Position numbers and translations under genes: made by a program
Assembly: GCF_002021565.1 (NCBI RefSeq)
Contig: NZ_MSZX01000010.1
Span: forward strand, 27 to 64,026
Reading direction: 5' to 3'
Length of the DNA: 64,000 bases
Source of the DNA: Paenibacillus selenitireducens
Lineage (GTDB): Bacteria; Bacillota; Bacilli; Paenibacillales; Paenibacillaceae
Shown here: positions 16,963 through 26,311 of the stretch, piece by piece
Layout: the number at the start of each line of letters is the position of its first letter
Position numbering within the stretch: the stretch's first letter is position 1
Notes under the pieces: model-generated
The model's database searches: none
What the model saw: only the letters and a program-made list of their open reading frames with translations
Told to the model about the DNA's origin: nothing

Positions 16963-17859
16963 TTGAATCTCGAACAGTTAGAATACATTGCAGAAGTCGC
17001 AAAAACAGGATCGCTCACGAATGCGGCACAAAATCAACACGTAACTCTATCTGCCATCAGCCAGGCGATTTCTCATTTCGAAGCGGAAATCGGCATTGTC
17101 CTATTCAATCGCTCACGATTAGGTGCGGAACCTACGCCTGAAGGTAAAGTCATGCTGCAGAAAGTTTACGAAATACTGAATAAAGTGCAAGACTTGCGTG
17201 ATGAGGCGTTGGATTTCAACAATCCTGCAAGTGGGGAACTACGAATTGCATCGATTCCAGGCCCCATGTCCTTATGGGTGGATGCGTTGATGGGGTTCAA
17301 ACAAGCTTATCCGAATATCCATACCGAGATTGCCGAGAAAGGTTCCCAAGAAATCTTGGACGATATTCGACATAACCGACTGGATATCGGACTGGTGATC
17401 AAATCCGAACATATTGAACAGAACATGTCAGGGCTAACCTTTGAACCTTTAATCCAGGGAAAGATCGTCGTTGGGGTCGATCGTCAATCCCCTTACGCAT
17501 TACAAAAATCAATTACGGCAGAGCAATTCAAGCGAGAAATGCTAGTGATCTATCAGGATGATTACGTTCAGTGGTTTATTGATGAATTCCAGAAGAAATA
17601 CGGTTCCGCTAATATCATCTTCACATCAAATAATACAGACGCGCTGCAGTCGGCGGTCTTCAATCATCGCGCCATGACGATTGGGATCGATTTTTCGTTT
17701 GCACCGAGCATCACCAAGAGCAATTCCGGGATGATTACCTTAGAACTCCAAGACGTGGAACAACAGCCTGTCTATCTCGGTTGGGTTCGTTCCGAAACAA
17801 AACATTTTTCCGGTATTATCAAAAGCTTCATCACTCGGCTCAAAAACGACATTCAATAA
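16963..17859 (+). CDS. LysR-family transcriptional regulator
   Basis: The N-terminal LysR winged helix reads LEQLEYIAEVAKTGSLTNAA and AISQAISHFEAEIG; the C-terminal part is a substrate-binding fold with a PBP-like effector pocket. The start is TTG at 16963 with AGGATAGGGG upstream. It is divergent from the two-SDR operon and is its likely regulator. The intergenic stretch around 16905-16945 holds AT-rich palindromic elements (TTAATTATAATTA) that could be its site. Confidence 0.88.
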   Translation: MNLEQLEYIAEVAKTGSLTNAAQNQHVTLSAISQAISHFEAEIGIVLFNRSRLGAEPTPEGKVMLQKVYEILNKVQDLRDEALDFNNPASGELRIASIPGPMSLWVDALMGFKQAYPNIHTEIAEKGSQEILDDIRHNRLDIGLVIKSEHIEQNMSGLTFEPLIQGKIVVGVDRQSPYALQKSITAEQFKREMLVIYQDDYVQWFIDEFQKKYGSANIIFTSNNTDALQSAVFNHRAMTIGIDFSFAPSITKSNSGMITLELQDVEQQPVYLGWVRSETKHFSGIIKSFITRLKNDIQ

Positions 17860-17885
17860 TCAACATCCATAGCTACATATCAAAA

Positions 17886-17910
17886 AAAGAGAGACCAGAG
17901 GCCTCTCTTG
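17886..17910. terminator. Hairpin between LysR and deacetylase genes
   Basis: AAGAGAG near 17887 pairs with CTCTCTT ending near 17909, with an A-run before the stem. It lies between convergent genes and can serve the minus-strand deacetylase and possibly the regulator. Confidence 0.6.
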
Positions 17911-17922
17911 AATGTACCGGCG

Positions 17923-18924
17923 TTATGCCGGAAGAAATTGCTTAAGAATAGATTTCAGGATAGAAGTCGGTGGGGATACAGCTACTTCGATCGAATGGTA
18001 TAGCGCCTCAGGGGTAATTTTGGAAGAACCTCCATTAATGCGCGGTAAAAGCATAGGATTGCTCGTTCGATTCACCGCACCGCTCTTAGTCGTGAACGCA
18101 TATCGTATCCCGTGACTTTTCAAGGTTCGAATGGCGTCAACATTATAAAGCCCGTAAGGATAAGCAAAAGAATCAATCGGGTGCATATTTAATGGCTTTA
18201 ATTGCTCAATACTCAGCTCGGTATCTTTATCGATCCGCTCCAAATATTGTTGCTTCGTTTCTCTTACCCCTTTCGTTGTTACATAGCCCGTTAGAGCATC
18301 GTGGATGCGATCCACTTTATAATGCAGTGCATTCGTATGCGGCTGGACTTCCATATCCGGATCATCCAAAGTCATGTGTTGGATTTCTTCCTTGGTCATA
18401 TGCGGCGTGTAGACCACTGCACTCCCGTTTAAATCACCAGTAATGACAAAACATACGCCGCCCAGCTGCCGCTCTTTCAGAATGGGATACGCAAATTTGT
18501 AATAACTCTCGTACCCATCATCAAATGTGATTAATGCCGCATTGTTAGGAATTTCCCCACCCTGCATGTACTTACGGAACTGCTCCAAGGTAATAAAATT
18601 AATATGATTGCGTTGCAACTCATCCAAATCAGCCCTAAATTGGTCCGGTGTGATCGAGTCGTTATTTCTTGCCTCCGGATCGATATTATGGAACATCAAG
18701 ACAGCTACTTGATCATGATAATCTAAGCCAGGTTCCTTCACATGCTGCAAATGAGGCGACTTCTCAGATACACGAGGCAGAACGGAATGTCCAGGTGGAC
18801 TTTGAAACGCCGTGTAACGCATCAACTTATTTTTATGATTCGGTCCGAACTGCGCAACGCAAACCAGCATTAGGGCGACAGCTGCACCACAAGCATAAAG
18901 ACGCCACCGAGTTTGTTTTTCCAT
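17923..18924 (-). CDS. Polysaccharide deacetylase (NodB fold), membrane-anchored
   Basis: This protein removes acetyl groups from an extracellular polymer, probably peptidoglycan or an N-acetylglucosamine polysaccharide. After a signal anchor (LYACGAAVALMLVCVAQF, residues ~9-26) comes a NodB domain with TFDDGY (catalytic/metal Asp), the metal-binding pair in PHTNALH, and FAYPYG. The H-T-x-x-L-H spacing is like that of PgaB/IcaB-type deacetylases. At 333 aa the length is normal. It appears to be a single gene. Confidence 0.88.
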   Translation of the reverse strand: MEKQTRWRLYACGAAVALMLVCVAQFGPNHKNKLMRYTAFQSPPGHSVLPRVSEKSPHLQHVKEPGLDYHDQVAVLMFHNIDPEARNNDSITPDQFRADLDELQRNHINFITLEQFRKYMQGGEIPNNAALITFDDGYESYYKFAYPILKERQLGGVCFVITGDLNGSAVVYTPHMTKEEIQHMTLDDPDMEVQPHTNALHYKVDRIHDALTGYVTTKGVRETKQQYLERIDKDTELSIEQLKPLNMHPIDSFAYPYGLYNVDAIRTLKSHGIRYAFTTKSGAVNRTSNPMLLPRINGGSSKITPEALYHSIEVAVSPPTSILKSILKQFLPA

Positions 18925-19006
18925 AGATGAATCACCCTCACGTTCAAAATCACAGCGGCTTCAACATACCATCTTTTGCTTAAAATAAACTTAAAAAATA
19001 GGTTGT

Positions 19007-19555
19007 CTACGCTTGACCTTCTAAATCTTCCGTCGTAATGGCAAAGAGAATATGATCTTCCCATACGCCGTTAATGCGAATATAACGCTTGGCAAGCCCC
19101 TCTGGTCGGAAACCTGTTTTTTCGAGAACGCGTCCCGAGCGCAAATTACGAGGCATTACGCCTGCTTGAATACGGTGCAGATGCAACACGTTAAATGCGA
19201 AGGAAACACACATCTTAACCGCTTCGGTCATATACCCTTTTCCATTCTGTGATTCAGCCAGTAAATAACCGATATTCGCATGTTGTGCCGGTCCTCGTGA
19301 AATGCCTGTAATCGCAATTCTCCCGATCAGTTCATCCGTTTCGTTCAGAAAAATACCAAATGCATGAGACGTATCTGTATCTGCCCCGTGTTGATGATTC
19401 TCAATGTCTTGCAATTGCCATTCCAAAGTCAAATAGTTAGCATCACGTATCGGTTCAAAGGGTTGCAAAAAATTGTGATTACGAACGCGTAAATCCAATA
19501 AATCTTGCGCATCGCGCGCTTCCAAAGCTCTTAAATAGATATGCTCACCACGCAT
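19007..19555 (-). CDS. GNAT acetyltransferase (RimJ/RimL-like)
   Basis: The protein belongs to the GCN5-related N-acetyltransferase group that acetylates protein N-termini or small amines. It shows the opening IYLRALEARDAQDLLDLR, the acetyl-CoA loop region AESQNGKGYMTEAVK and LHRIQAGVMPRNLRSGRVLEKTGF. Start M4 at 19555 is chosen because GAGG precedes it. It directly follows the NAD(P)-binding gene and is probably coupled to it. Confidence 0.85.
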   Translation of the reverse strand: MRGEHIYLRALEARDAQDLLDLRVRNHNFLQPFEPIRDANYLTLEWQLQDIENHQHGADTDTSHAFGIFLNETDELIGRIAITGISRGPAQHANIGYLLAESQNGKGYMTEAVKMCVSFAFNVLHLHRIQAGVMPRNLRSGRVLEKTGFRPEGLAKRYIRINGVWEDHILFAITTEDLEGQA

Positions 19556-19565
19556 GTTCCACACC

Positions 19566-20255
19566 TCATTTTTTCGTTTTTTTATGATTACTTTTTTCTA
19601 TGGCGGTCTTCTCTATCTCGTGGGAGAGATACGTATGTACACCGGTTAAAGGGGAATCCCCGATGCGCACCATCGCCTTGGCGACATTCCTAGCATCAAT
19701 AGCCCTATATTGGCGTAATGGTCCGATACAAAGGGCGTTCCATACTGGACTAATAACCGAAGCCATCTTCTCGCCCAAGCGAAACTCCTCCCGCTCCCCG
19801 AGCAACAAGGACGGACGTAAGATATGCACCGCTGTCAGGTTTAACTGCTGCAACCCTTCTTCCATTTGCCCTTTCACTTGATTATAGAATATGGAGGATT
19901 GCGCATTAGCTCCCATCGCAGAGATAATGATGAACCGCTCCACCTGCTGCTTCTCAGCAAGTTTAGCTGCGACTAGAGGATAGTCAAAGTCCACTTTACG
20001 AAACGCATCCTTCGATTTCGCTTTCTTGATCGTCGTGCCGAGGCAGCAGAATACATTGGTAACTTGAAAATAGGTTGCTGCATCATGCAGCTGATCAAAA
20101 TCCGCAACAATTTGTTGCTCGACCTTTGGATGTTGAAGAGGAAGCCTTCTTCGTACGAGCAAGGTGACTTGGTCATACGACTCATCCTGCAATAAAAGCC
20201 TGACCACTTCCTGTCCCACAAGCCCTGTCGCACCCAGTACTAATGCTTTTTTCAT
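19566..20255 (-). CDS. NAD(P)-binding atypical SDR (TIP30/YwnB-like)
   Basis: This ~229-aa Rossmann protein has ALVLGATGLVGQEVVRLLL at the N-terminus (GATGLVG cofactor loop), FCCLGTTIKKAKSK and FIIISAMGANAQSS, as in the TIP30/oxidoreductase HTATIP2-like group. The catalytic Tyr/Lys appears as YNQVKG. ATG at 20255 follows GAAGGGG; the longer frame lacks a site. The substrate is unknown. Confidence 0.82.
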   Translation of the reverse strand: MKKALVLGATGLVGQEVVRLLLQDESYDQVTLLVRRRLPLQHPKVEQQIVADFDQLHDAATYFQVTNVFCCLGTTIKKAKSKDAFRKVDFDYPLVAAKLAEKQQVERFIIISAMGANAQSSIFYNQVKGQMEEGLQQLNLTAVHILRPSLLLGEREEFRLGEKMASVISPVWNALCIGPLRQYRAIDARNVAKAMVRIGDSPLTGVHTYLSHEIEKTAIEKSNHKKTKK

Positions 20256-20325
20256 CCTTTTTGCCCCTTCCCACGTCCCAATATCCTGCATTTATCATAA
20301 TACAAAAAGACGCCAAAATTACATA

Positions 20326-20354
20326 TTGACTTTTTCTTAATTATATGTTATAAT
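20326..20354 (+). promoter_or_regulatory. Sigma-A-type promoter for the MBL-fold gene
   Basis: TTGACT (20326-20331) and TATAAT (20349-20354) are separated by exactly 17 bases, 84 bases before the chosen start codon. Confidence 0.8.
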
Positions 20355-20437
20355 AAAATATTTTGTTTGACACAGGAGTTTTGTTGGCGTTAAGATATTC
20401 CCTGGATAACGTTACACATGAATCTGGAGGGATAACG

Positions 20438-21175
20438 ATGAACATTGTCAAAGGTGTAGAAGCATTAGAAATAACAGCGAACTTACTAGGGGAACTCCGC
20501 ATTATTTACCCGACTCTTCTATGGGATCAGGACGAGGTGATTTTGGTTGATGCCGGTTATCCTGGCCAGTTGGATCTCTTCCATCAAGCGTTCGCCCAAG
20601 CAGGTGTATCCTTCGATCAGCTCACAAAGATAATGATCACCCACCAAGACATCGACCATATCGGAGGATTACCCGGCATGATCCAAGGCTCGCAATCGCA
20701 CGTTGAAATCATCAGCCATCCCCTGGAGCAGCCTTATATTCAAGGTGAACGCCGTATCCTTAAATTCAGTGATGAAGTCATCGCACAGATGGACTCCTGG
20801 CCCGAAGAACATGCTGCACCGTTGAAACGATTGATAGCGAACCCTCCAAAGGCAACGGTTGACACGCTCGTTACAGACGGACAAGTGCTTCCTTATTGCG
20901 GCGGCATCACAGTCATCGATACACCGGGACATACGCCTGGACATATCAGTCTATACCATATTTCCAGTAAAACGCTTATTGCTGGAGATGCCTTGGTGAT
21001 CAAGGATGGCGAGTTATATGGATCAGATCCAAGCTATACTTTGGATCTACCGACCGCACAAGCTTCCATCAAAAACTTAACACGGTATGACATTGAACAT
21101 GTGATCTGCTACCATGGCGGCATCTATCAGGGTCAAGCCAATCAACGAATTGCCCAACTCGCATCCGAAGCCTAA
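20438..21175 (+). CDS. MBL-fold metallohydrolase
   Basis: This ~245-aa metallo-beta-lactamase-fold hydrolase has a metal-binding motif that reads HQDIDH at about residues 69-74. The usual second His of HxHxDH is therefore Asp, a variant common in a Bacillota subgroup. Other ligands are seen in DTPGHTPGHISLY and IAGDALVI and in the terminal CYHGG. GGAGGG precedes ATG at 20438, while the longer frame upstream lacks a site. The substrate is not predictable. Confidence 0.88.
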   Translation: MNIVKGVEALEITANLLGELRIIYPTLLWDQDEVILVDAGYPGQLDLFHQAFAQAGVSFDQLTKIMITHQDIDHIGGLPGMIQGSQSHVEIISHPLEQPYIQGERRILKFSDEVIAQMDSWPEEHAAPLKRLIANPPKATVDTLVTDGQVLPYCGGITVIDTPGHTPGHISLYHISSKTLIAGDALVIKDGELYGSDPSYTLDLPTAQASIKNLTRYDIEHVICYHGGIYQGQANQRIAQLASEA

Positions 21176-21180
21176 CACAG

Positions 21181-21230
21181 AAACGTCCATTTCTTCAAAG
21201 GGTTATCCTCCCTTTTAGAAATGGACGTTT
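21181..21230. terminator. Long hairpin after MBL gene
   Basis: AAACGTCCATTTCT (21181-21194) pairs perfectly with AGAAATGGACGTTT (21217-21230), enclosing a second small AAAGGG/CCCTTT stem. It separates convergent genes. Confidence 0.85.
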
Positions 21231-21242
21231 TGATAAGACACC

Positions 21243-21725
21243 TTATTCGTTGATCCCTTTTTCGTTGACGGCCTTCCACATATCCAACGGTCTATATTCG
21301 GAGATGCTGGGGTCCAGCTTAACGAACTTTACATCGCGCTCTTCCTTCGATATAGCGATTTGATCATACAGATACTTCGTGCTCAACCCAAAGGATTCAG
21401 CATCCTCGTTACTATAACCATAATAGACCTCTCGGATATTGGCCCAAAAGATTGCGCTAAAACACATCGGACAAGGTTCGCCGCTAGCGTACAGGGTATA
21501 GCCTTGTAAATCGGAAGTTCCCAGCTTTCGGCAAGCTTCTCGTATCGCCTGCATTTCAGCATGTGCCGTAGGGTCATGTGACGCTAATACTTCATTGATG
21601 CCTGTCGCAACAACGTCATCATCTTTCATGATTACGGCTCCGAATGGCTTACCGTGCTGATGTGCGGCATTATGATACGCCAACGAAATGGCATGCTGCA
21701 TCGATTGTCTTTGAAGTTCGTTCAT
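21243..21725 (-). CDS. Nucleoside/guanine deaminase (cytidine-deaminase fold)
   Basis: This 160-aa zinc enzyme has HAEMQAIREACRKLG (His ligand and catalytic Glu) and EPCPMCFSAIFWA (Cys ligands), characteristic of the CMP/dCMP deaminase family. Its length and the loop after PCPMC resemble guanine deaminase GuaD. It precedes, on the opposite coding end, an amidohydrolase of cytosine-deaminase type on the same strand (34-base gap), consistent with base salvage. Confidence 0.82.
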   Translation of the reverse strand: MNELQRQSMQHAISLAYHNAAHQHGKPFGAVIMKDDDVVATGINEVLASHDPTAHAEMQAIREACRKLGTSDLQGYTLYASGEPCPMCFSAIFWANIREVYYGYSNEDAESFGLSTKYLYDQIAISKEERDVKFVKLDPSISEYRPLDMWKAVNEKGINE

Positions 21726-21759
21726 GTACCATACATCTCCAATCTTGATGATCCGTTTC

Positions 21760-22983
21760 TTACAAGGAACCTCTAACCAGATTTCCTTGATACCATACCG
21801 CTTGGCGTGTCGATCTTCTGGCTACCGTTTCAGCTGCACAACTCGCTTGAACCAAGACGAAGTTTGCACGGTCCCCTACCTTTGGCCAGACCTGATTTCC
21901 TTCGTGATCTAACGGCGTAATTCCACCGGTAATATAACCTAGTGCTTGAGATAACGAGAATTCATCGTTATAACGGTTCAATTCAGCAAGTCGGCCTACC
22001 TTTTCCAGCTGATCCCCAAGACCAAATGGCGACCAATGATCCGTTAAACTATCCGTTCCTAACGTCACACCTACGCCTTTCTTTTTCAGCATAGGAAGCG
22101 GCATCGGATTCCGACCAATGGGCACGCTGGATGCTACGGACATACGTAAGGAAGCCATTCGCTCAGCGAGTTCCTCCGCTTCTTCCGGCTGCGCGGATGC
22201 GAACCAGAATGCATGGCTGACAGTTACTTTACCTTGCAATCCCGCCTCTTCTGTTAGATCTGCTAATCGCGCTATCGTGAGCTTACCGGATTCTCCACCT
22301 TCATGCAGATGGATATCGATTCCTGAATTTTTCTCTACAGCAATCTCCACCATGACCTGCAGAGAACGTTCAATATCCCCGTCAACGGTAAAGGGATCAA
22401 GCCCGCCTACAAGTGTCGCCCCTTCATCCATTGCCTCCCTCACCAATTGAACGGCGTCGGAGTGTAGTAACCCGTGCTGCGGGAAAGCTACAATTTCTGA
22501 AGATAATTTGCCTGAGAAAGTCCGAAGAGCTTCTTTGGTCGCAGCTAGCCGATGCAATCCGCTAGTAGGTTCAATGTTGCAATGCGTACGAACATGCGTT
22601 GTTCCAAACCCTTGGATTAACGATAAGATTCGTTCTGCTTGTTCTCTCGATTGGGGTAATATTCTTGGGAGAAGCTCTTTCTCTTCTTCGATGCGATCGA
22701 AGATGCTCTGAATCGGCTTCACAGCCTTCCACGGACCACTGTAATACGTCTTATCCAGATGAATATGCCCTTCTTCAAACGAAGGCAGAAGAAGAAGCTC
22801 TCGCGCGTCATATCGAGGTGCATTACTTGCCATAGGAAGATTTCCTTGTACAATGTCATTAATTTTCCCTTGATCGATGCGTAGATGATATACTGCCGTT
22901 TTTGTTCCAACGATTTGTTCATTTTCAACGAGATAACCTTGTTCTAATGTCACATTCGTTAACCAATATGAACTATTCACCAT
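21760..22983 (-). CDS. Amidohydrolase family protein (cytosine deaminase-like)
   Basis: This is a TIM-barrel amidohydrolase of about 407 aa. Metal ligands are visible in FEEGHIHLDKTYY (HxH), in the IDIHLHEGGESG strand, in VTVSHAF and in LGTDSLTD (catalytic Asp). The FxEGHIHLDK form is typical of CodA-like deaminases and related amide hydrolases. ATG at 22983 follows AGAGGA. It lies in one minus-strand run with the ankyrin protein upstream and the deaminase downstream. Confidence 0.83.
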   Translation of the reverse strand: MVNSSYWLTNVTLEQGYLVENEQIVGTKTAVYHLRIDQGKINDIVQGNLPMASNAPRYDARELLLLPSFEEGHIHLDKTYYSGPWKAVKPIQSIFDRIEEEKELLPRILPQSREQAERILSLIQGFGTTHVRTHCNIEPTSGLHRLAATKEALRTFSGKLSSEIVAFPQHGLLHSDAVQLVREAMDEGATLVGGLDPFTVDGDIERSLQVMVEIAVEKNSGIDIHLHEGGESGKLTIARLADLTEEAGLQGKVTVSHAFWFASAQPEEAEELAERMASLRMSVASSVPIGRNPMPLPMLKKKGVGVTLGTDSLTDHWSPFGLGDQLEKVGRLAELNRYNDEFSLSQALGYITGGITPLDHEGNQVWPKVGDRANFVLVQASCAAETVARRSTRQAVWYQGNLVRGSL

Positions 22984-23020
22984 GAAAAACACATCCTCTT
23001 CATCTCATTTGGGTATCAGG

Positions 23021-23612
23021 TTAAGCTCCTGCTTCAACTAACAATCGTTCAATTTCCTTGAATTGACTCGATCTGGCGTGTTCCAACGGCATCATTCCAT
23101 TCCGATCCGGGATATGAACATCAGCACCATGTTGAATCAACAGACGGATGATCTGCTGATGACGCACGCCGCCATCGCTCAGAACGATCGCTTCCATCAA
23201 GGCTGTCCACCCCAGATTATTTACGTGATTTACATCCACCTCGGAATGCTCTAACAGGGCTTGCACCACATCGACATGCCCGCGTTCAGAAGCTGGGATC
23301 AATGCTGTGCCGCCAAAGCGGTTGGTAAGCGTCGGATCAGCTCCAGCTTCTATCATCAGCTTCACAATATCGATCAGCCCTTCCGCTCCAGCATAGAGAA
23401 ACGGGTTATCTTGCCGATCATCCTGCAAATTCATATCTGCACCGGCGTCGAGCAGTGACTTCACCGTATCCGGGTGGTTCCCGTGCGTCGCAGCAAGGAT
23501 GGGCGTACGCCCTCTTTCGTCCCTGCCGTTCACATCCGCCCCTGCTGCGATCAGACGGAGTACTTCAGCCGTATTCCCGTTCTCAGCGGCTTGAATGAAT
23601 GCTTCCTTCATA
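23021..23612 (-). CDS. Ankyrin-repeat protein
   Basis: This ~196-aa protein consists of about six ankyrin repeats, each with the GADVN/RGRTPI-type consensus (AAGADVNGRDERGRTPILAA; LIEAGADPTLTNRFGGTALI). It is probably a cytoplasmic protein-binding module. ATG at 23612 is preferred, with AGAAGGGG upstream. It is divergent from a LysR gene and precedes the amidohydrolase, an arrangement that suggests joint regulation. Confidence 0.88.
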
Positions 23613-23747
23613 ATTGATGTCACCCCTTCTCCTTCACGATGTTCAACTTCTTGATACATTCATGGTATCATAGCCCTTAACAAACGAAAAATATTTAAAA
23701 AGTTCATTTTTCATACTTTTTTCGTTCGTAGAGGAGGTTAGGTCATT

Positions 23748-24638
23748 TTGGATATTCGTCAGTTACGATATTTTATTGCCATCGCGGAGCAGAAGCAAAT
23801 TACAGCTGCAGCCAAAGTACTACACATGGCACAACCGCCGCTCGGCCAGCAATTAAAAGCGATGGAGCAAGAACTCGGCGTGCAGCTCGTGAAGCGGACA
23901 GGTAAAACATTAGAGCTTACGGACGCTGGTCAGGCTTTGTATAAACATGCGATACATCTGACAAATCTGTTTGAAGAATCACAGATCGAAGTCAAAGAAA
24001 TCGGTAGCGGTACCCGAGGCAAATTGACCATCGGCGTCAACACGTTATCGTCTGCCGTATTACCCAAGCTGCTTCGTATCTTCCAAGCGCGTTATCCGCA
24101 GATCACCTACAAAATACAACAAAACGAATCCGCACTCGTGCTGCGGTTGATCAAAGAACGCGCAATCGAACTCGGCATTGTTAGACTCCCATTAGATTTA
24201 AGCGAATTTGAAGTCCTAGAACTCCAAGCCGAACCCTTCTATTTTGTCACCTCAAAATCTTGTGCGACTGATTTGCAGCCTCTTACGTATCAGGAAATCC
24301 AGACCTACCCGCTCATCCTCCCAAGTACAGAGGGATTGGGGCTATACCAAAGTATCCTGAATCAATTTACGGAGCGCGGGTTGCACGCCAATGTGATCGG
24401 TGAATGTTCAGATATCGTAACCTTGCTGGAATGGGTATCCTCAGGAAACGGAACGACGATTGTCCCTGCATCCATTCTCAAGTTATACCGGGGTTATGAT
24501 ATTCAGGCCGTCTCCATCGCAGACAGCCAGCTTTCTTTCGCGACAGGTCTTATCTGGTTGAAAGAGCGGTATTTAACGAAACCGGCACAGCATTTTATCG
24601 AATTAATGAAGGAATTAGATCAAGAAGAGAATTTTTAA
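23748..24638 (+). CDS. LysR-family transcriptional regulator
   Basis: The LysR winged helix is clear (MDIRQLRYFIAIAEQKQITAAA; QPPLGQQLKAMEQELG), followed by an effector domain (GKLTIGVNTLSSAVLPKLLRIF). The start is TTG with GAGGAGG upstream. It is divergent from the ankyrin/amidohydrolase/deaminase run and probably regulates it. Confidence 0.9.
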   Translation: MDIRQLRYFIAIAEQKQITAAAKVLHMAQPPLGQQLKAMEQELGVQLVKRTGKTLELTDAGQALYKHAIHLTNLFEESQIEVKEIGSGTRGKLTIGVNTLSSAVLPKLLRIFQARYPQITYKIQQNESALVLRLIKERAIELGIVRLPLDLSEFEVLELQAEPFYFVTSKSCATDLQPLTYQEIQTYPLILPSTEGLGLYQSILNQFTERGLHANVIGECSDIVTLLEWVSSGNGTTIVPASILKLYRGYDIQAVSIADSQLSFATGLIWLKERYLTKPAQHFIELMKELDQEENF

Positions 24639-24741
24639 ATGATATCGTGGATGAGTAATTCCCAGGACTACAGCAAAGGATATAATGACAAACCAACCAT
24701 AACGCTGACAAATAACTTTTTGATTGAGGAGGACGCTGCAT

Positions 24742-25383
24742 ATGAATATCAAAGGAAAAGGTTGCGTAATTCCGATCGTCATCGTCGTAGCGGTAGTCAT
24801 TATTCTCGTTGTCATGTTCTCGGGTAAATACAATACATACGTTACGGCCTCCGAAACGGTCAATCAACAATGGAGTAAAGTCGATGTTCAACTGCAGCGC
24901 AGGTATGATCTCATTCCCAATCTGGTCAATACGGTAAAAGGGTATGCCGCACACGAGAAGGAAGTCATCAAATCCGTCACCGATGCGCGTGCCGCATTAG
25001 GTGGCGCCCGTACGCCGAATGAGCTGGCTGCGGCAGACCAACAGCTCTCAAGCGCTTTAAGTCGCTTGCTTGTTGTCGTCGAGAATTATCCGACACTTAA
25101 AGCCGATGCTCAATTTACACAGCTCATGGATGAACTTGCCGGCACGGAGAATCGGATCGCCGTGGCGAGAAATGATTATAACAATGCCGTAGCCGACTAT
25201 AACAAACTCATCCAACGGTTTCCGGGTAATCTGCTGGCGGGTATGATGGGATTCCACAAGAAAGATTACTTCGAGACGACAGCAGATTCCAAAAAAAATC
25301 CGGAAGTGAATTTTGGTACAGATGTAACATCACTTCGTTGGGATGATGGCACCGTACATCACGCGACAGGTGCCATGGCATGA
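24742..25383 (+). CDS. lemA: LemA family protein
   Basis: LemA proteins are membrane-anchored helical bundles of unknown biochemical role. This ~213-aa copy has an N-terminal membrane span ([18 protein letters not shown]), then [35 protein letters not shown], the family hallmark, followed by long helices. ATG at 24742 is preceded by GAGGAGG. It overlaps the next gene by four bases (ATGA), the frequent LemA/TPM pairing. Confidence 0.93.
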   Translation: MNIKGKGCVIPIVIVVAVVIILVVMFSGKYNTYVTASETVNQQWSKVDVQLQRRYDLIPNLVNTVKGYAAHEKEVIKSVTDARAALGGARTPNELAAADQQLSSALSRLLVVVENYPTLKADAQFTQLMDELAGTENRIAVARNDYNNAVADYNKLIQRFPGNLLAGMMGFHKKDYFETTADSKKNPEVNFGTDVTSLRWDDGTVHHATGAMA

Positions 25384-26189
25384 CAGCGGCATTGAAGCGG
25401 TCTTCCCGAAGTGTATTTCGGCCCGTTCTGCTTCTGCTCGTGATGTTCTCTCTGCTTCACCCCTATGGACTGATTGCCTATGCTGAGCCTGTCATTCCAA
25501 AACCGAAAGGCGATATCTATGTCCAAGATTTCGAAAATTTGTTATCTCGCGAGCAAATCCTTGAACTGAACCAGCTTGGCCGTACATTAGAGGATAGAAC
25601 CAAAGCTCAGATTGCCGTACTAACTGTACCCACGCTAGGCGGTTATTCCGTCGAAGAATATGCGCTGCAAGCATTCCGGCAATATCAGCTTGGTGACAAG
25701 CAGTTGAATAACGGCGTTCTTCTCCTTTTATCTATGGAGGATGGGGAACCTGGGCATCGTCCGCTGCGCATTGAAGTCGGATATGGTCTGGAAGGAGCGC
25801 TGCCCGACGGCAAAATCGGGAGGATCTTGGATCAAGTAACCATCCCCTATCTCATCCAGAACCAGCCCGGTGCAGCGATTTTGGAGACATACAAAACGCT
25901 CTACAATGAAGTTGCTAAGGAATACGGTGTAGAAGATCAACTCACACCGCAAAAGGTCGCTGTCCCGGATCCTGCTCGTGACCAATCAGGCGATCTGCCG
26001 CTCGGCTGGATCCTTGTAATTGTCGCTTTCCTGGCGATAGATTTCATTTTCTTCCGTGGAACGTTCACCATGCTTCTCATATCCGTCCTCGGCCGAGGCG
26101 GAGGTCGTGGCGGTCGTGGTGGAGGCGGTGGATCCCGTGGCGGCGGTGGAGGCTCGTCCGGTGGTGGAGGCGCGAGCCGTAGATTTTAG
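25380..26189 (+). CDS. TPM-domain protein with Gly-rich tail (YgcG family)
   Basis: This 269-aa protein has a signal peptide ([20 protein letters not shown]), a TPM phosphatase-like domain ([52 protein letters not shown]), a membrane span ([17 protein letters not shown]) and a Gly/Ser/Arg-rich C-terminal tail of about 35 residues. The domain faces outside. It is translationally coupled to lemA. Confidence 0.92.
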   Translation: MTAALKRSSRSVFRPVLLLLVMFSLLHPYGLIAYAEPVIPKPKGDIYVQDFENLLSREQILELNQLGRTLEDRTKAQIAVLTVPTLGGYSVEEYALQAFRQYQLGDKQLNNGVLLLLSMEDGEPGHRPLRIEVGYGLEGALPDGKIGRILDQVTIPYLIQNQPGAAILETYKTLYNEVAKEYGVEDQLTPQKVAVPDPARDQSGDLPLGWILVIVAFLAIDFIFFRGTFTMLLISVLGRGGGRGGRGGGGGSRGGGGGSSGGGGASRRF

Positions 26190-26192
26190 AAC

Positions 26193-26237
26193 GCAAAAAA
26201 AGCATGAACAAAAAGAGTTGCCTCTTTAAGCTCATGC
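26193..26237 (-). terminator. Terminator for the 26312-29162 minus operon
   Basis: GCATGA (26202-26207) pairs with TCATGC (26232-26237), and AAAGAG (26212-26217) with CTCTTT (26222-26227). On the minus strand a run of seven T residues follows the stem. Confidence 0.7.
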
Positions 26238-26311
26238 CTGAATCCAGTAACACACTTAGGGTTGAGGATCATACATAACCCTAAAATAGTTGATTCATGT
26301 TTGATTCATAA

